Part shown: positions 1 to 7,385 of the stretch, piece after piece
Layout of the letters: each line of letters begins with the position of its first letter
Numbering within the stretch: position 1 is the first letter of the stretch
Source: Phoronis ovalis
Taxonomy: Eukaryota; Phoronida; Phoronidae
DNA length: 13,336 bases
Direction: 5' to 3'
NCBI GenBank assembly: GCA_028565635.1
Contig: JAOXYB010038828.1
Span: 1-13,336 of the forward strand
Made by a program: the position numbers and the translations under genes
The notes under the pieces: model-generated
The model's database searches: none
What the model saw: only the letters and a program-made list of their open reading frames with translations
Told to the model about the DNA's origin: nothing

Positions 1-663
1 CCCGTTATTTTGATATATAACACTTTGTAATTTACTTATTAACAAGATCGCGATTGGAGGAAAATTAAATTGAACATGGGAATTTTTCAGTGGTGCGCGA
101 GTATCTGACGCAACGTCACTGTATTTCTCAAATAGCAACGTTAGAATAGCTTTCAAGCAGGAAAGAAACAAGTTTGTTCATTTTTTTAATAAAGTGAACA
201 TTATACAGTTAATTCTGATCGGTTTCAATGCCTTCAAACTATTTAAATCATTGATGAGATATGCTCCGGCGGGTGGAATGCGAACTTTTCTAATCAGTTT
301 CAACCGCTTCCGCTGGTATATGTGACGCTTCACTACCAGCCTGAGGAGTCTACAATATAGGTTGGGAATAGGTTAACGATTTGCTTGAAGTTTATTTTAA
401 ATATTAAAAATGCAATTACTGTATATTAAAGCATAAATAAATTAATGTGCAATGCACTACCTGCCCCCGACTGGTACACCGGCGAATATGAATCTAAAAC
501 AAAACCAGCTTATAAAGTTAAGGATATATTCCCTGTTCATTATTTACACAGGCTTGTAAAAATGCACTATATATGTCTTCTTGAGACGATTAGATAGCAT
601 TACACAAATATGATTCTAATATCTGCCATTATTTTAAAAGTAGTCTCTTAGTGCTGTTGTTTT

Positions 664-675
664 ACACCAGAGGGC
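664..675 (+). promoter_or_regulatory. CTCF-like core word
   Basis: ACACCAGAGGGC matches the bilaterian CTCF core CCASYAGRKGGC at 11 of 12 positions; only the first base differs. A single word can arise by chance, and no partner site was identified. Confidence 0.25.
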
Positions 676-961
676 GGTTTCAGTAATGTGAGTATACAAG
701 TTTATTGTAACTTGATTTGTGGATGTATAGTGGCCATTGAAATACAGAACCAATCGCAATAATGTTACGAACCTGCACACATCCAGGGCTGGCATTTATT
801 TACAGATTGACCTACGTTTTGTGGCATTATTATTTAACAGTTAAATTGTTCGAGGAATTAGCCAATATATTACGCACATATTACTTGTTTTTATCACTCA
901 CACATTTTTTACTATATGACATCAAAGTAAGCAAAACATAAAATATCATTGAAAATCATAG

Positions 962-1334
962 TGACGTCTTACATATAACGTCATATTTCAGATATCCATT
1001 TTTCACTTTCTTATTTTAAACACGTGACGACAAAACAAGTAAAATCAAAAGGATGAAACATGCGGGGAATTAAACATAATTCTCACAATTACTTTATTTT
1101 ATTTCTTATATAATTTTATATATTTGCCTTTCTTCATATTTAATACTACCTACGTGCAGTATTTAAAATAGTACACTTGCAAAATTTTAAAAATGTATAA
1201 CTTTAAAAAAATCTTGCTTATTAAAATTTCTAAAATTTCAAACATGTACAGTGTATATGTGAGTAATAAATCTAATAAAGTATACTTTCGCAAAAACAAA
1301 TTTTACACTGATATCATGACGTCTATATCACGTG
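962..1334. promoter_or_regulatory. Cluster of CRE-like and CACGTG words
   Basis: Two TGACGTC words, one ACGTCA and two CACGTG palindromes fall within 373 bp of DNA that is otherwise poor in CpG. TGACGTC and CACGTG are the known cores of CREB/ATF and bHLH sites. No TATA box or initiator can be tied to them and no gene start is evident nearby. Confidence 0.25.
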
Positions 1335-1474
1335 TGCATTACAATTTGAAAATGTCATTTATCACAAGTTGAGGGGATTATATCCATGCCTAGCAACGGG
1401 TAGATCTTTCTCACAGTTTTCTGTGTATTTCTCACTAATTCCACCTAGCGGCCTTGTTAGATGTCACACAAAAG

Positions 1475-1741
1475 TTAATTGGTTAAAACTGCATGAAACA
1501 TCGGGAGTAGGCCTGGGATCCACATAAGTATCTTTGTGACTGAACACAATTTTCCGCGAAGAAGACAAAGCGTTACTATTGAGGTGGATGGGAAAATCAA
1601 TTGTATCCTTGTGCTAGCTTTGCAATCCATCTTCTCGCTCCTCCTCCACTGTTCACACGTTATATGGTCATTGTGTACACTTCTCTTTCTACTAAATTGT
1701 AATCGAGTCTCAGGCGCCACATTTATATATTTAGTCTTCAT
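1475..1741 (-). other. Unassigned 88-codon ORF, doubtful
   Basis: This is the longest ATG-started minus-strand ORF I could weigh, in a patch visibly richer in G and C than its flanks. The product has a basic, polar first half and a hydrophobic stretch near its C-terminal end, about residues 47-85. I recognise no domain. A plus-strand frame is also open across 1536-1763 but begins at GTG, so the openness may come from base composition alone. No convincing splice context supports it as an exon. Confidence 0.12.
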
Positions 1742-1797
1742 ACTCTATCTAGAAAATTCGTAATATTTGTGGTTCATGTGTCCGTTGTACAGTTTCA

Positions 1798-1855
1798 TAG
1801 TTAATTAATTTTAACAATAAACAATCGATTGTTTATCGTTAAAATTAATTAACTA
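1798..1855. repeat. 58-bp near-perfect palindrome
   Basis: The arms 1798-1826 and 1827-1855 are reverse complements at 28 of 29 positions. The only mismatch is A1816 against C1837. The centre is ATCGAT, with no spacer. Each arm carries a forkhead-like ATAAACA word (1817-1823 and its mirror 1830-1836) and homeodomain-like TTAATTAATT. The DNA could extrude a cruciform. It may be a tiny inverted-repeat transposon, a joined pair of terminal repeats or a regulatory palindrome. Confidence 0.9.
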
Positions 1856-2633
1856 GGACAATGTATAATTGAAATATGGACTACTATACATAGAAGTTAT
1901 CCTTACAAATTAATTCAAACTCTCAGTTTCTTTTATGAGGGATATTTCTATAATCAGAAGTTTATACTCAGACTGCAAATTTTCCATACAGTTTTCTTGC
2001 AAGTTAGATTTTTCCTCTGTATAAGATGAAGTAACACGTCTATACTGGAATGTATGAAAAGTAACTGAAAACAAGTATAGTTTAATGATTAAACTTCATA
2101 TTTATATTGGAAGATTTTCAGCTGCTGAAATAATAATTGCCCAAAAGGGGTGCTGATGAGAGATCATTTTCACAAAATAGTCAGAAATGATCACATGGAA
2201 GTTGATGCAAATCAAATTGATGGAAGGGTGCGATTTTTTGTGCAGTGCAAAATGTGGGTTGTGATCCATGAACATTTGTTTATTTGCATTCATATTCAAA
2301 TATATTGCAATGCGTTAAATCACGTGAATCCATTGTAATCATTATATAATGTTCCTTAATAAATGCAACAGACATGCAAAATGCATTAATGCTGCACAAA
2401 TGCTACGCTGAAAAACCTCTAACTCATCGACGAATTGGGACAATTCAAGTTATATAATTCAGAATAGTGCCTAAGAGAATTTCAGACTTGTTAAACTCCT
2501 TCTGGATTTTGCTGTTTATTATTAGTTTTAATTATTTTTTATTATTTTGTTTACTGTGATGTATTTTTGCTGCAAATGACACAATGTCCCATCAACAATA
2601 GTATTTATCGATTTACCTCCTTACTGTATCCCT
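1856..2633. other. Non-coding AT-rich stretch
   Basis: I see no supported gene, repeat or RNA. Short open frames on both strands near 2102-2338 mirror each other and have no recognisable protein character. Confidence 0.6.
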
Positions 2634-2717
2634 GTCCAGAAGTGGCCATAGAGTACCCATATATATAGTGGACAGTGTCCAGAAGTGGCCATAGAGTACC
2701 CATATATAGTGGATAGT
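2634..2717 (+). repeat. Tandem duplication of a 41-43 bp unit
   Basis: Unit one is 2634-2676 (43 bp) and unit two is 2677-2717 (41 bp). Both begin GTCCAGAAGTGGCCATAGAG and contain ACCCATATATA. They differ by one TA dinucleotide and one base near the end. The near identity points to a recent duplication. Confidence 0.9.
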
Positions 2718-2888
2718 GAAATCCAGTACAAGAAACATGCATTTAATTGTTTAGCGGGATAATTACCGGAAAGCACATCTAATATAAAGAACTACACCAG
2801 CCCGGTTATATCATCTTCGCAATGCCAAGAGAATATTCTCACATGGGGTTCTCTGAGAGTGTATACGAGAAAATCTCCTACGTTCGGA

Positions 2889-3250
2889 GGATGGGTTAGA
2901 TCAGTAGGGAAAGAGACTTACAATCTGGAGATTCTGGGTTCGATTGTACCCCCCGGGCTTGTTGGACAGCAAGTATCAAATGGGTACTGCCTTGATTCAC
3001 TCAGCCGTTAAATGAGTACCTGCATGGGTGTGACCGAAATTGTAAATATGTTCAGTATAGGTGCTGACTCGTCCGGCAGTCTCGTTGTATGTTCCCTAGG
3101 GAACAGGTCCGTAAGCAGGGAGTATTTGTGTATACAACTATATACCTTTACCTGTATTAATTCAGTTGCAAACTTCATGCAAAGTGTAATGTAAAGCCCT
3201 GTGATTTACTTTAAGATATAGGGCTATATAAATACATATTATTTTTTTTA
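2889..3250 (+). mobile_element. tRNA-derived SINE, apparently near full length
   Basis: The head resembles a tRNA gene, with an A-box-like TTAGATCAGTAGGG at 2896-2909 and a B-box-like GGTTCGATT at 2937-2945, the promoter pair used by RNA polymerase III. The body has a conserved-looking CACTCAGCCGTTAAATGAG near 2998 and a perfect 14-bp palindrome at 3091-3104. The 3' end has AGCCCT (3195-3200) pairing with AGGGCT (3220-3225), then ATATAAATACATATTATT. This tail closely resembles those of several marine invertebrate SINEs, where it matches a partner LINE. No convincing target-site duplication was found, so the exact ends are uncertain. Confidence 0.75.
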
Positions 3251-4117
3251 CTAATTAGAAACATTTCAATAAAAAGTACAAATTTTAAAAACATAAATTT
3301 AGAAAGACTTATGTTAAACTACAGAGCATTTGTGCGTACCGGTTTTATACGGATAAGCCAGGGTTTGTACATTATTAAAAATATCAAAGTGTGGCTTTGG
3401 CATGGATAGTGAATAGGAAATGCGTCAAAAAGTTTGATTCCTGAAATTACACTCCCTATTCGGTACAGAGAATAGGACCAGTAGGTATAAATAATATTAC
3501 AACTTGCTCAAGAGTCTTTGCATGTATTGTGATACTCGATCACTCAAAGGTTAATTCGAAGTTAGGATTTATATGCATTGTATACATGCACATTACTCTG
3601 ATTGGTGTTTGTAACTTAATATACTTTATATATAGCTCCGCCTCCCAACGCCGAAAGAAAATATATCACAAAAAGGCAAAATTAGATAAAAATTAAACTG
3701 TTTTTAGGCATATCAGAACCAAGCAACCACAAAATTTCAAGTTTCATAAAGGTTAGATTTTTACTATGTTTTGACAAACAAACTGATACGTATAGAAAAG
3801 GGATAGGAGTATGGTTTACTGCCTATTTATTGCATATGTTGCATATGTTGGTTGTTGTGTGTAGTTATTTAGTTAACGTAATTTTAACGATGTAACGTAG
3901 GATATTTTTTTCTAAAAAAAACCCCCAGAAATTAGTGAATGTTACCTCTTTAAGTTATTTTTACTAACAGCCAGACCATGCTTTATAGTTCGCTTAACTT
4001 TCTAGAAATATGTTTACGTACTCAAGAGACTTGAGTTAATTTTCACAAATTAAGGTTTTTCTCAATTATAAATGTTTTGTGAAGGAAAAGTAGTTCGATC
4101 CCAGAAAGATCTTTATG
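3251..4117. other. Non-coding stretch with a possible dispersed-repeat fragment
   Basis: The part at about 3600-3800 contains ATTGGTG, TATATATA, GCTCCGCCTCCC and then the phrase AAATTTCAAGTTTCATAAAG followed by ACAAACAAACTGATACG. Phrases of this kind recur in interspersed elements of many invertebrates, but I cannot name a family or find ends. The rest is AT-rich, with a small duplication of GCATATGTT near 3833-3850. Confidence 0.35.
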
Positions 4118-4197
4118 TGCGAGAGTGAAACTCGAACCCGGGATCTTAGGATTACAAGGCAGACACCTTACCAACTTCACAGGTCTACCACTAGCTA
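4118..4197 (-). mobile_element. tRNA-derived SINE head, truncated, minus strand
   Basis: Read on the minus strand there is a B-box-like GGTTCGAGT (plus coordinates 4130-4138). About 30 bases before it is a CCTTGTAATCC segment that resembles the anticodon arm of a threonine tRNA (TGT). Further 5' lies an A-box-like GTGAAGTTGGTAAGG. The arms no longer pair well, so this is not a working tRNA gene. Beyond the head (plus 4117 downward) only about 40 bases of possible body remain before ordinary AT-rich sequence. It differs in sequence from the plus-strand SINE at about 2889-3250. Confidence 0.6.
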
Positions 4198-4259
4198 GTG
4201 CCCTTGTAGTACATTCCTTAGAAAGCATGAGAGACAATATTTCATTATCTAACAAATCA

Positions 4260-4697
4260 TAAAAATCGAAAGTTGTAAAATCAAAGGTGTCTGCAGAGAG
4301 AGCTCAATAAGATCCCTCCTGACTGATTTATACAAATCACAATATAAAGCAAAAAGTATGTTTATTTACTTGGCACAAATGCCTTATGTTATTGTTGATG
4401 TATGACAAGTTTTAGGAACGCTACGATTTAATCCTGAACTACAATAAATAGCCCAGTTTAAACAGCTAACTTCTTTTATTTTCTTATATTTTAATTTTCC
4501 AAGGATTCATTTTTTGCTTTTATAAATGTATTGTAAATATTTTGATTATTTAAATTCAGTGTACAAAAAGTTTATGAAATACCTTGAATGCAAGATTAAA
4601 TGTTATCACACAGTTAAATAAACATAACATTTTCTTTGGGATTAGACATTTTAATTAGTTACAACAATTACTAAATGTATTTTTTTCAACTTGTACG
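4260..4697. other. AT-rich upstream region of the WSC-domain gene
   Basis: No ORF or repeat of note. An upstream non-coding exon for the gene at 4900 could lie here or further 5', but no donor stands out enough to annotate. Confidence 0.4.

Positions 4698-4755
<58 letters not shown>
4698..4755 (+). repeat. Compound (CA)n(TA)22 microsatellite
   Basis: An alternating AC tract at 4698-4710 passes directly into 22 TA repeats at 4711-4754. The tract lies about 145 bp before the start codon of the WSC-domain gene. It will be polymorphic in length and is easily unwound. It ends in TATAAGG, which could pass for a TATA box, but this is weak. Confidence 0.95.
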
Positions 4756-4757
<2 letters not shown>

Positions 4758-4875
4758 CTAGTGCAAAAAAAAGGGATATTCGTAAGGAACTGAAAAACAA
4801 TTGGAAAAGAAGGCGTTCCAACTTGCTCATCATCAGTTCAGTATTCCACAGATGTTTTGCTTTACTTGCAAGATC

Positions 4876-4890
4876 TGCTTTTATTTTCAG
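4876..4890 (+). other. Predicted 3' splice acceptor just upstream of the start codon
   Basis: A pyrimidine-rich run ends in TTTTCAG at 4890, followed by CAAAAGAAA and then the ATG at 4900. This looks like a normal intron-to-exon boundary, so the exon holding the start codon probably begins at 4891 with only 9 bases of leader. The matching upstream donor and exon cannot be chosen from sequence. If the mRNA is not spliced here, an in-frame ATG at 4852 would add 16 residues, including three cysteines, ahead of the signal peptide. That start is less likely because it lies on the intron side of this acceptor. Confidence 0.6.
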
Positions 4891-4899
4891 CAAAAGAAA

Positions 4900-6485
4900 A
4901 TGGCTGCAGTAACTGTTGTACTAACCTTCCTCCTGGTCATAAGTACATCGGTGAACGTCTTCGCTTGTGTTCGACAAGGTTCGTCAATTCGTTTCTAGTA
5001 TTTCATTAGTTTGTCATTATGTCTTGTTTCTGGCACTCTGTAAATAGTTAATTAATTTAGTCACCCCACCTTCTTTCTTTCTCACATTCTTCCTTCCTTT
5101 GTTCCTTTCTTTCCTTAATTCTTTCTTTCTTCGTTCTAATATTTCTATATATCCTAGTTATAAACAAGTACTAGGTAAACTAGATAGCTTTTTGCAAAGG
5201 CAGGGTTGCATGCTTCTATTGACTTTTGTAAAGATTGTTAAGAGCTTTCAACATCATTTAACTTCTCAGCAAATATTAGAAATTCATTGCTTTGGGACTT
5301 TTTGACCTCTTGATGACCCTATTGAGCTCTTAATGACATCTAAATGCATAAAAGCTGATTTCCGAAAATGTTATGCCATTTTGAGATTTTGAACTTTTGA
5401 CCACTAGATGACCTTTCGACCTCAAGGTCGCCAATCTCAACTCTAATTGTTATATGTCTCATTACTCATTACGACTTGCATGGCTCCTGCATAAAATTAA
5501 TTGAAAATATGCTTAAAATAAATTTCACTTTTTGACACCTAAATTTTCATAAAGGTCATCAAAACAACATTTTTATAACCTAATACCATCATTTTGGAAC
5601 AATTTTAGAATGTTGACCTTTGACCTTTAAATGACCTTTTGATCTCGAGGTCAGCAATGGTAAACGATAGAGATGACACACCTCAAGTACTATGTTCATA
5701 ACTGTAACTGCCTTCGAGGTATAGCTTGGTGAAAATTGGAATATCAATAAATTAATTGAAAACATGCCAAAAACACCTGTTAGTACTGAAATAGTCTCAA
5801 AGGTCGTCAAAGTTACTTTGTTATAACTTGATACCATCATTTTTGAACATTTTGCGCCATTTTAAAATTTGACCTGTGACCTCCAAATGACCTTTTGACC
5901 TCCAGGTCAACAATGGCCTACTCTAGGGATGTCACACATTAAGTACCGAGTGCCTTGCTTTAACCGTCTTCGAGTTATACCTTGCTGAAAATTGGAAGAA
6001 AAAGAAGAAAGAAATCGTACAAAACCAGTAGACTTTCTCCCTTACAGGAGCACCCCCAATAAATGGGAATGATGTACATGTAAATTAGTACTTGTTAAGT
6101 TCTTTGAATAGAAAGACATTATTTTAATATGTGCCATTTGATATTATCAGGCTGCTTCAATGAAGCGAAAGGGAAAATAGAATATCCTGTATCTACGGAA
6201 GGTGACAACATGACACCGTGCAGATGTTGTTTGACTTGCTTGTTTCAAAGTCATAAATACTGTGGCTTACAAGATGGGAACAAGTGCGCTTGCTTTGATA
6301 CGTTAGAGCACAAAAAGTTACCAACCGATGCACCTTGCAACGTAGAGTGTGCTGGAGACTCGACGAGGAACTGTGGGGGTAAAAAGAAACTTGAAATCTA
6401 CGACCTCGCTCTCACCACTGGTGATAACTTCGAAGAGCGATTGTTAGCCATATGTAGTGCTGGCGAGCTTAACCCTGGACGATAA
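4900..6485 (+). CDS. Secreted single-WSC-domain protein, two coding exons (join 4900-4978, 6151-6485)
   Basis: The spliced product is 137 residues. Residues 1-22 form a signal peptide: a hydrophobic core at 4-14, with Val-Phe-Ala before a likely cleavage at Ala22/Cys23. Residues 27-112 match the WSC fold. They open with Gly-Cys-Phe (27-29), then Asn-Met-Thr (46-48), Cys52-x3-Cys56, a Tyr-Cys-Gly-Leu-Gln stretch (63-67), Cys72-x-Cys74, Cys89-x3-Cys93-Ala-Gly-Asp, Cys101-Gly-Gly and Ile-Tyr (109-110). Known WSC domains occur in yeast wall sensors, kremen, polycystin-1 and fungal glucan-binding lectins, so a carbohydrate-binding extracellular role is inferred. There is no transmembrane segment or GPI-type tail, so secretion is likely. 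Asn46 is a possible N-glycosylation site. The intron is phase 1, and CAA-G joined to GC-TGC gives an open frame with no indel. Five cysteines (23, 50, 53, 64, 128) exceed the usual eight, and Phe75 replaces the glycine usual after the Cys-x-Cys pair. The ATG at 4900 has a favourable context (A at -3, G at +4). Confidence 0.88.
5070..5136 (+). repeat. Degenerate TTTC/TTCC pyrimidine tract
   Basis: Nearly every base in this stretch is C or T, in interrupted runs of TTTC and TTCC. It lies near the 5' end of the intron. It is a simple-sequence repeat with no sign of a gene. Confidence 0.8.
5614..5626 (-). promoter_or_regulatory. DR1-type nuclear-receptor-like motif in the intron repeat (unit 2)
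   Basis: Two perfect TGACCT words are separated by one base. On the minus strand this is AGGTCA-A-AGGTCA, the textbook DR1 element bound by RXR and HNF4-type receptors. Because it belongs to a repeat unit, it may be there by descent of the repeat rather than by selection at this gene. Confidence 0.35.
5870..5909. promoter_or_regulatory. Cluster of five nuclear-receptor half-sites (DR1, DR2, ER2 spacing)
   Basis: TGACCT occurs at 5870, 5877, 5888 and 5896, and AGGTCA at 5904. The spacings are DR1 for the first pair, DR2 for the third and fourth, and an everted pair with 2-base spacing at the end. All five half-sites are perfect within 40 bp. Function is inference; the sequence shows only the motifs. 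Confidence 0.35.
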
Positions 6486-7376
6486 CACGTCGTCTTTTAT
6501 GCTGAGATAGAAGACATGGCTGGGTGGGATTTGATGTGTACCTGGTTTGATGTGTTTTTGGTAGTGATTTCTTGACCAACTGTAACATTTGTTTTCAATA
6601 TTCACCTTTTATATATTTTGAATGTGAGTCATATGTACACAGCTGTATCAAATGCTTTGTTCTAAAAGTTCTAAACAGAGGTTTCATAAAACTGATTATT
6701 TTATGTTAAATCTTTATAGATGAAGATAACACACGAGAATATTTAGTGTTTCCAACTTGTTAGTAAAACAAGCTACATCGGGTAGGAGGTTAACTATATT
6801 TCATCTTAATTGTAGGAGGTTAACTACATTTGCCATTTAGACAAGCTATTTCGTGATATTACTTATTCACTGTTATGTCACATGAATTTTCATTTATACT
6901 CAGTTTATACTCATCTTTAAAACAATTGGCATAATATGCTTACAGTTATGAGTGATGCATATATAAAGTGTCAGTTTTTATATTTCCATCCTATTATTGT
7001 TATTGTGAAACTAATGAGTTTTAGCCTGTCCATCACTTGAATTTGTTTGATGTACAAATAGACTCTTCCATTTTGCAGTAAATCTACTTACAGTCAATCA
7101 AATTTCTTTACATGCGGTTTTCCAGTTAACTTGGTGTATTGGCGCTTTCTTCGCAATATTTCGAAATATGTTAAATTCGTTACATCTATGTATTGACTAT
7201 ATAAACATTGGATCGTCAATTTGTAATATGTATTTCAAACACATCGCGCGGATTGTCATCTTTCTTGGTTATGTGTACTTTTTGTGTTGTTTTGTGTTGT
7301 GCTATATGAAATGAAGTGGCTCCTTTATACATTCCAATGTGTCAAGAAATAATTTCTTAAATAAATTTAGTATTAC
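6486..7376 (+). other. Predicted 3' untranslated region of the WSC-domain gene
   Basis: The region runs from the TAA at 6483-6485 to a predicted cleavage site near 7376. It is AT-rich with no long ORF. I found no earlier canonical AATAAA in it, so a 3' UTR of about 890 bases is expected. It contains a 20-bp near-identical direct repeat (6782-6801 and 6812-6831). Confidence 0.55.
6782..6831 (+). repeat. 20-bp direct repeat, 30-bp period, in the 3' UTR
   Basis: The words at 6782-6801 and 6812-6831 share GTAGGAGGTTAACTA and ATTT around a single T/C difference. Ten bases separate them. They are either a local duplication or a pair of binding sites in the transcript. Confidence 0.7.
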
Positions 7377-7385
7377 AAAAAAAAA
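7360..7385 (+). terminator. Polyadenylation signal AATAAA with cleavage region
   Basis: AATAAA lies at 7360-7365, followed 11 bases later by a run of nine A (7377-7385). A T- and G-containing stretch follows (about 7400-7435). The spacing fits normal cleavage 10-20 bases after the signal. It is 875 bases beyond the stop codon of the WSC-domain gene on the same strand. Confidence 0.55.

Larger units (their letters stand above)
1..1474. other. Non-coding AT-rich region with scattered regulatory-like words
   Basis: No ORF of note. It contains TGACGTC at 962-968 and 1317-1323, ACGTCA at 978-983, and CACGTG at 1021-1026 and 1329-1334. A CTCF-like word, ACACCAGAGGGC, lies at 664-675. Short similar words near 217-235 and 292-310 (both around GTTTCAA) suggest a decayed local duplication. 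Confidence 0.5.
5300..6060 (+). repeat. Intronic array of about 248-bp degenerate units carrying TGACCT/AGGTCA clusters
   Basis: Two units align clearly. The word AAAGGTCATC at 5551 recurs as AAAGGTCGTC at 5799, 248 bp later. Downstream of each are related words: 'taccatcattttggaac' near 5584 and 'taccatcatttttgaac' near 5832, then 'gaccttttga-ctc-aggtca' near 5633 and 5889, then 'cttcgaggtata' and 'cttcgagttata'. A third, more decayed unit has its equivalent box at 5410, and traces begin near 5300. The third good unit runs into an A/G-rich stretch near 5996, which could be the original end of a mobile element. The family is not named here; old tandem insertions or a minisatellite-like element are both possible. 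Confidence 0.75.
4979..6150 (+). other. Intron of the WSC-domain gene (1172 bp, phase 1)
   Basis: The donor reads CAAG/GTTCGT and the acceptor reads ATATTATCAG/GCTGC, both fitting GT-AG rules. The phase matches exactly on both sides. The intron starts with a pyrimidine-rich simple region and is then mostly filled by a degenerate repeat array (about 5300-6060). The tail holds an A/G-rich run (about 5996-6018) and ordinary AT-rich sequence up to the acceptor. Confidence 0.85.

Noticed and set aside
2889-2960. A functional tRNA gene at the SINE head
   Set aside because: The acceptor and anticodon arms do not pair properly and the sequence continues into a SINE body and tail.
3012-3194. 60-codon plus-strand ORF
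   Set aside because: It lies wholly within the SINE body and has no protein character.
4043-4255. 70-codon minus-strand ORF
   Set aside because: It is largely the translated tRNA-like head of a SINE.
4651-4912. Open frames on both strands through the TA tract, with Ile-Tyr repeats
   Set aside because: The repeated residues are translated microsatellite. There is no independent coding signal outside the tract except the true exon in another frame.
4801-4998. A longer 65-codon reading of the first exon
   Set aside because: It begins with TTG rather than ATG and reads through the splice donor at 4979. The ATG at 4900 after a splice acceptor fits better.
5589-5840. 83-codon minus-strand ORF in the intron
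   Set aside because: It is inside the degenerate repeat array, and the other units do not keep the frame open.
6129-6150. ATG at 6129 as an intronless start for the WSC protein
   Set aside because: It lies inside the intron next to the acceptor at 6149-6150 and would give a protein with no signal peptide. Splicing from 4978 restores both frame and secretion signal.
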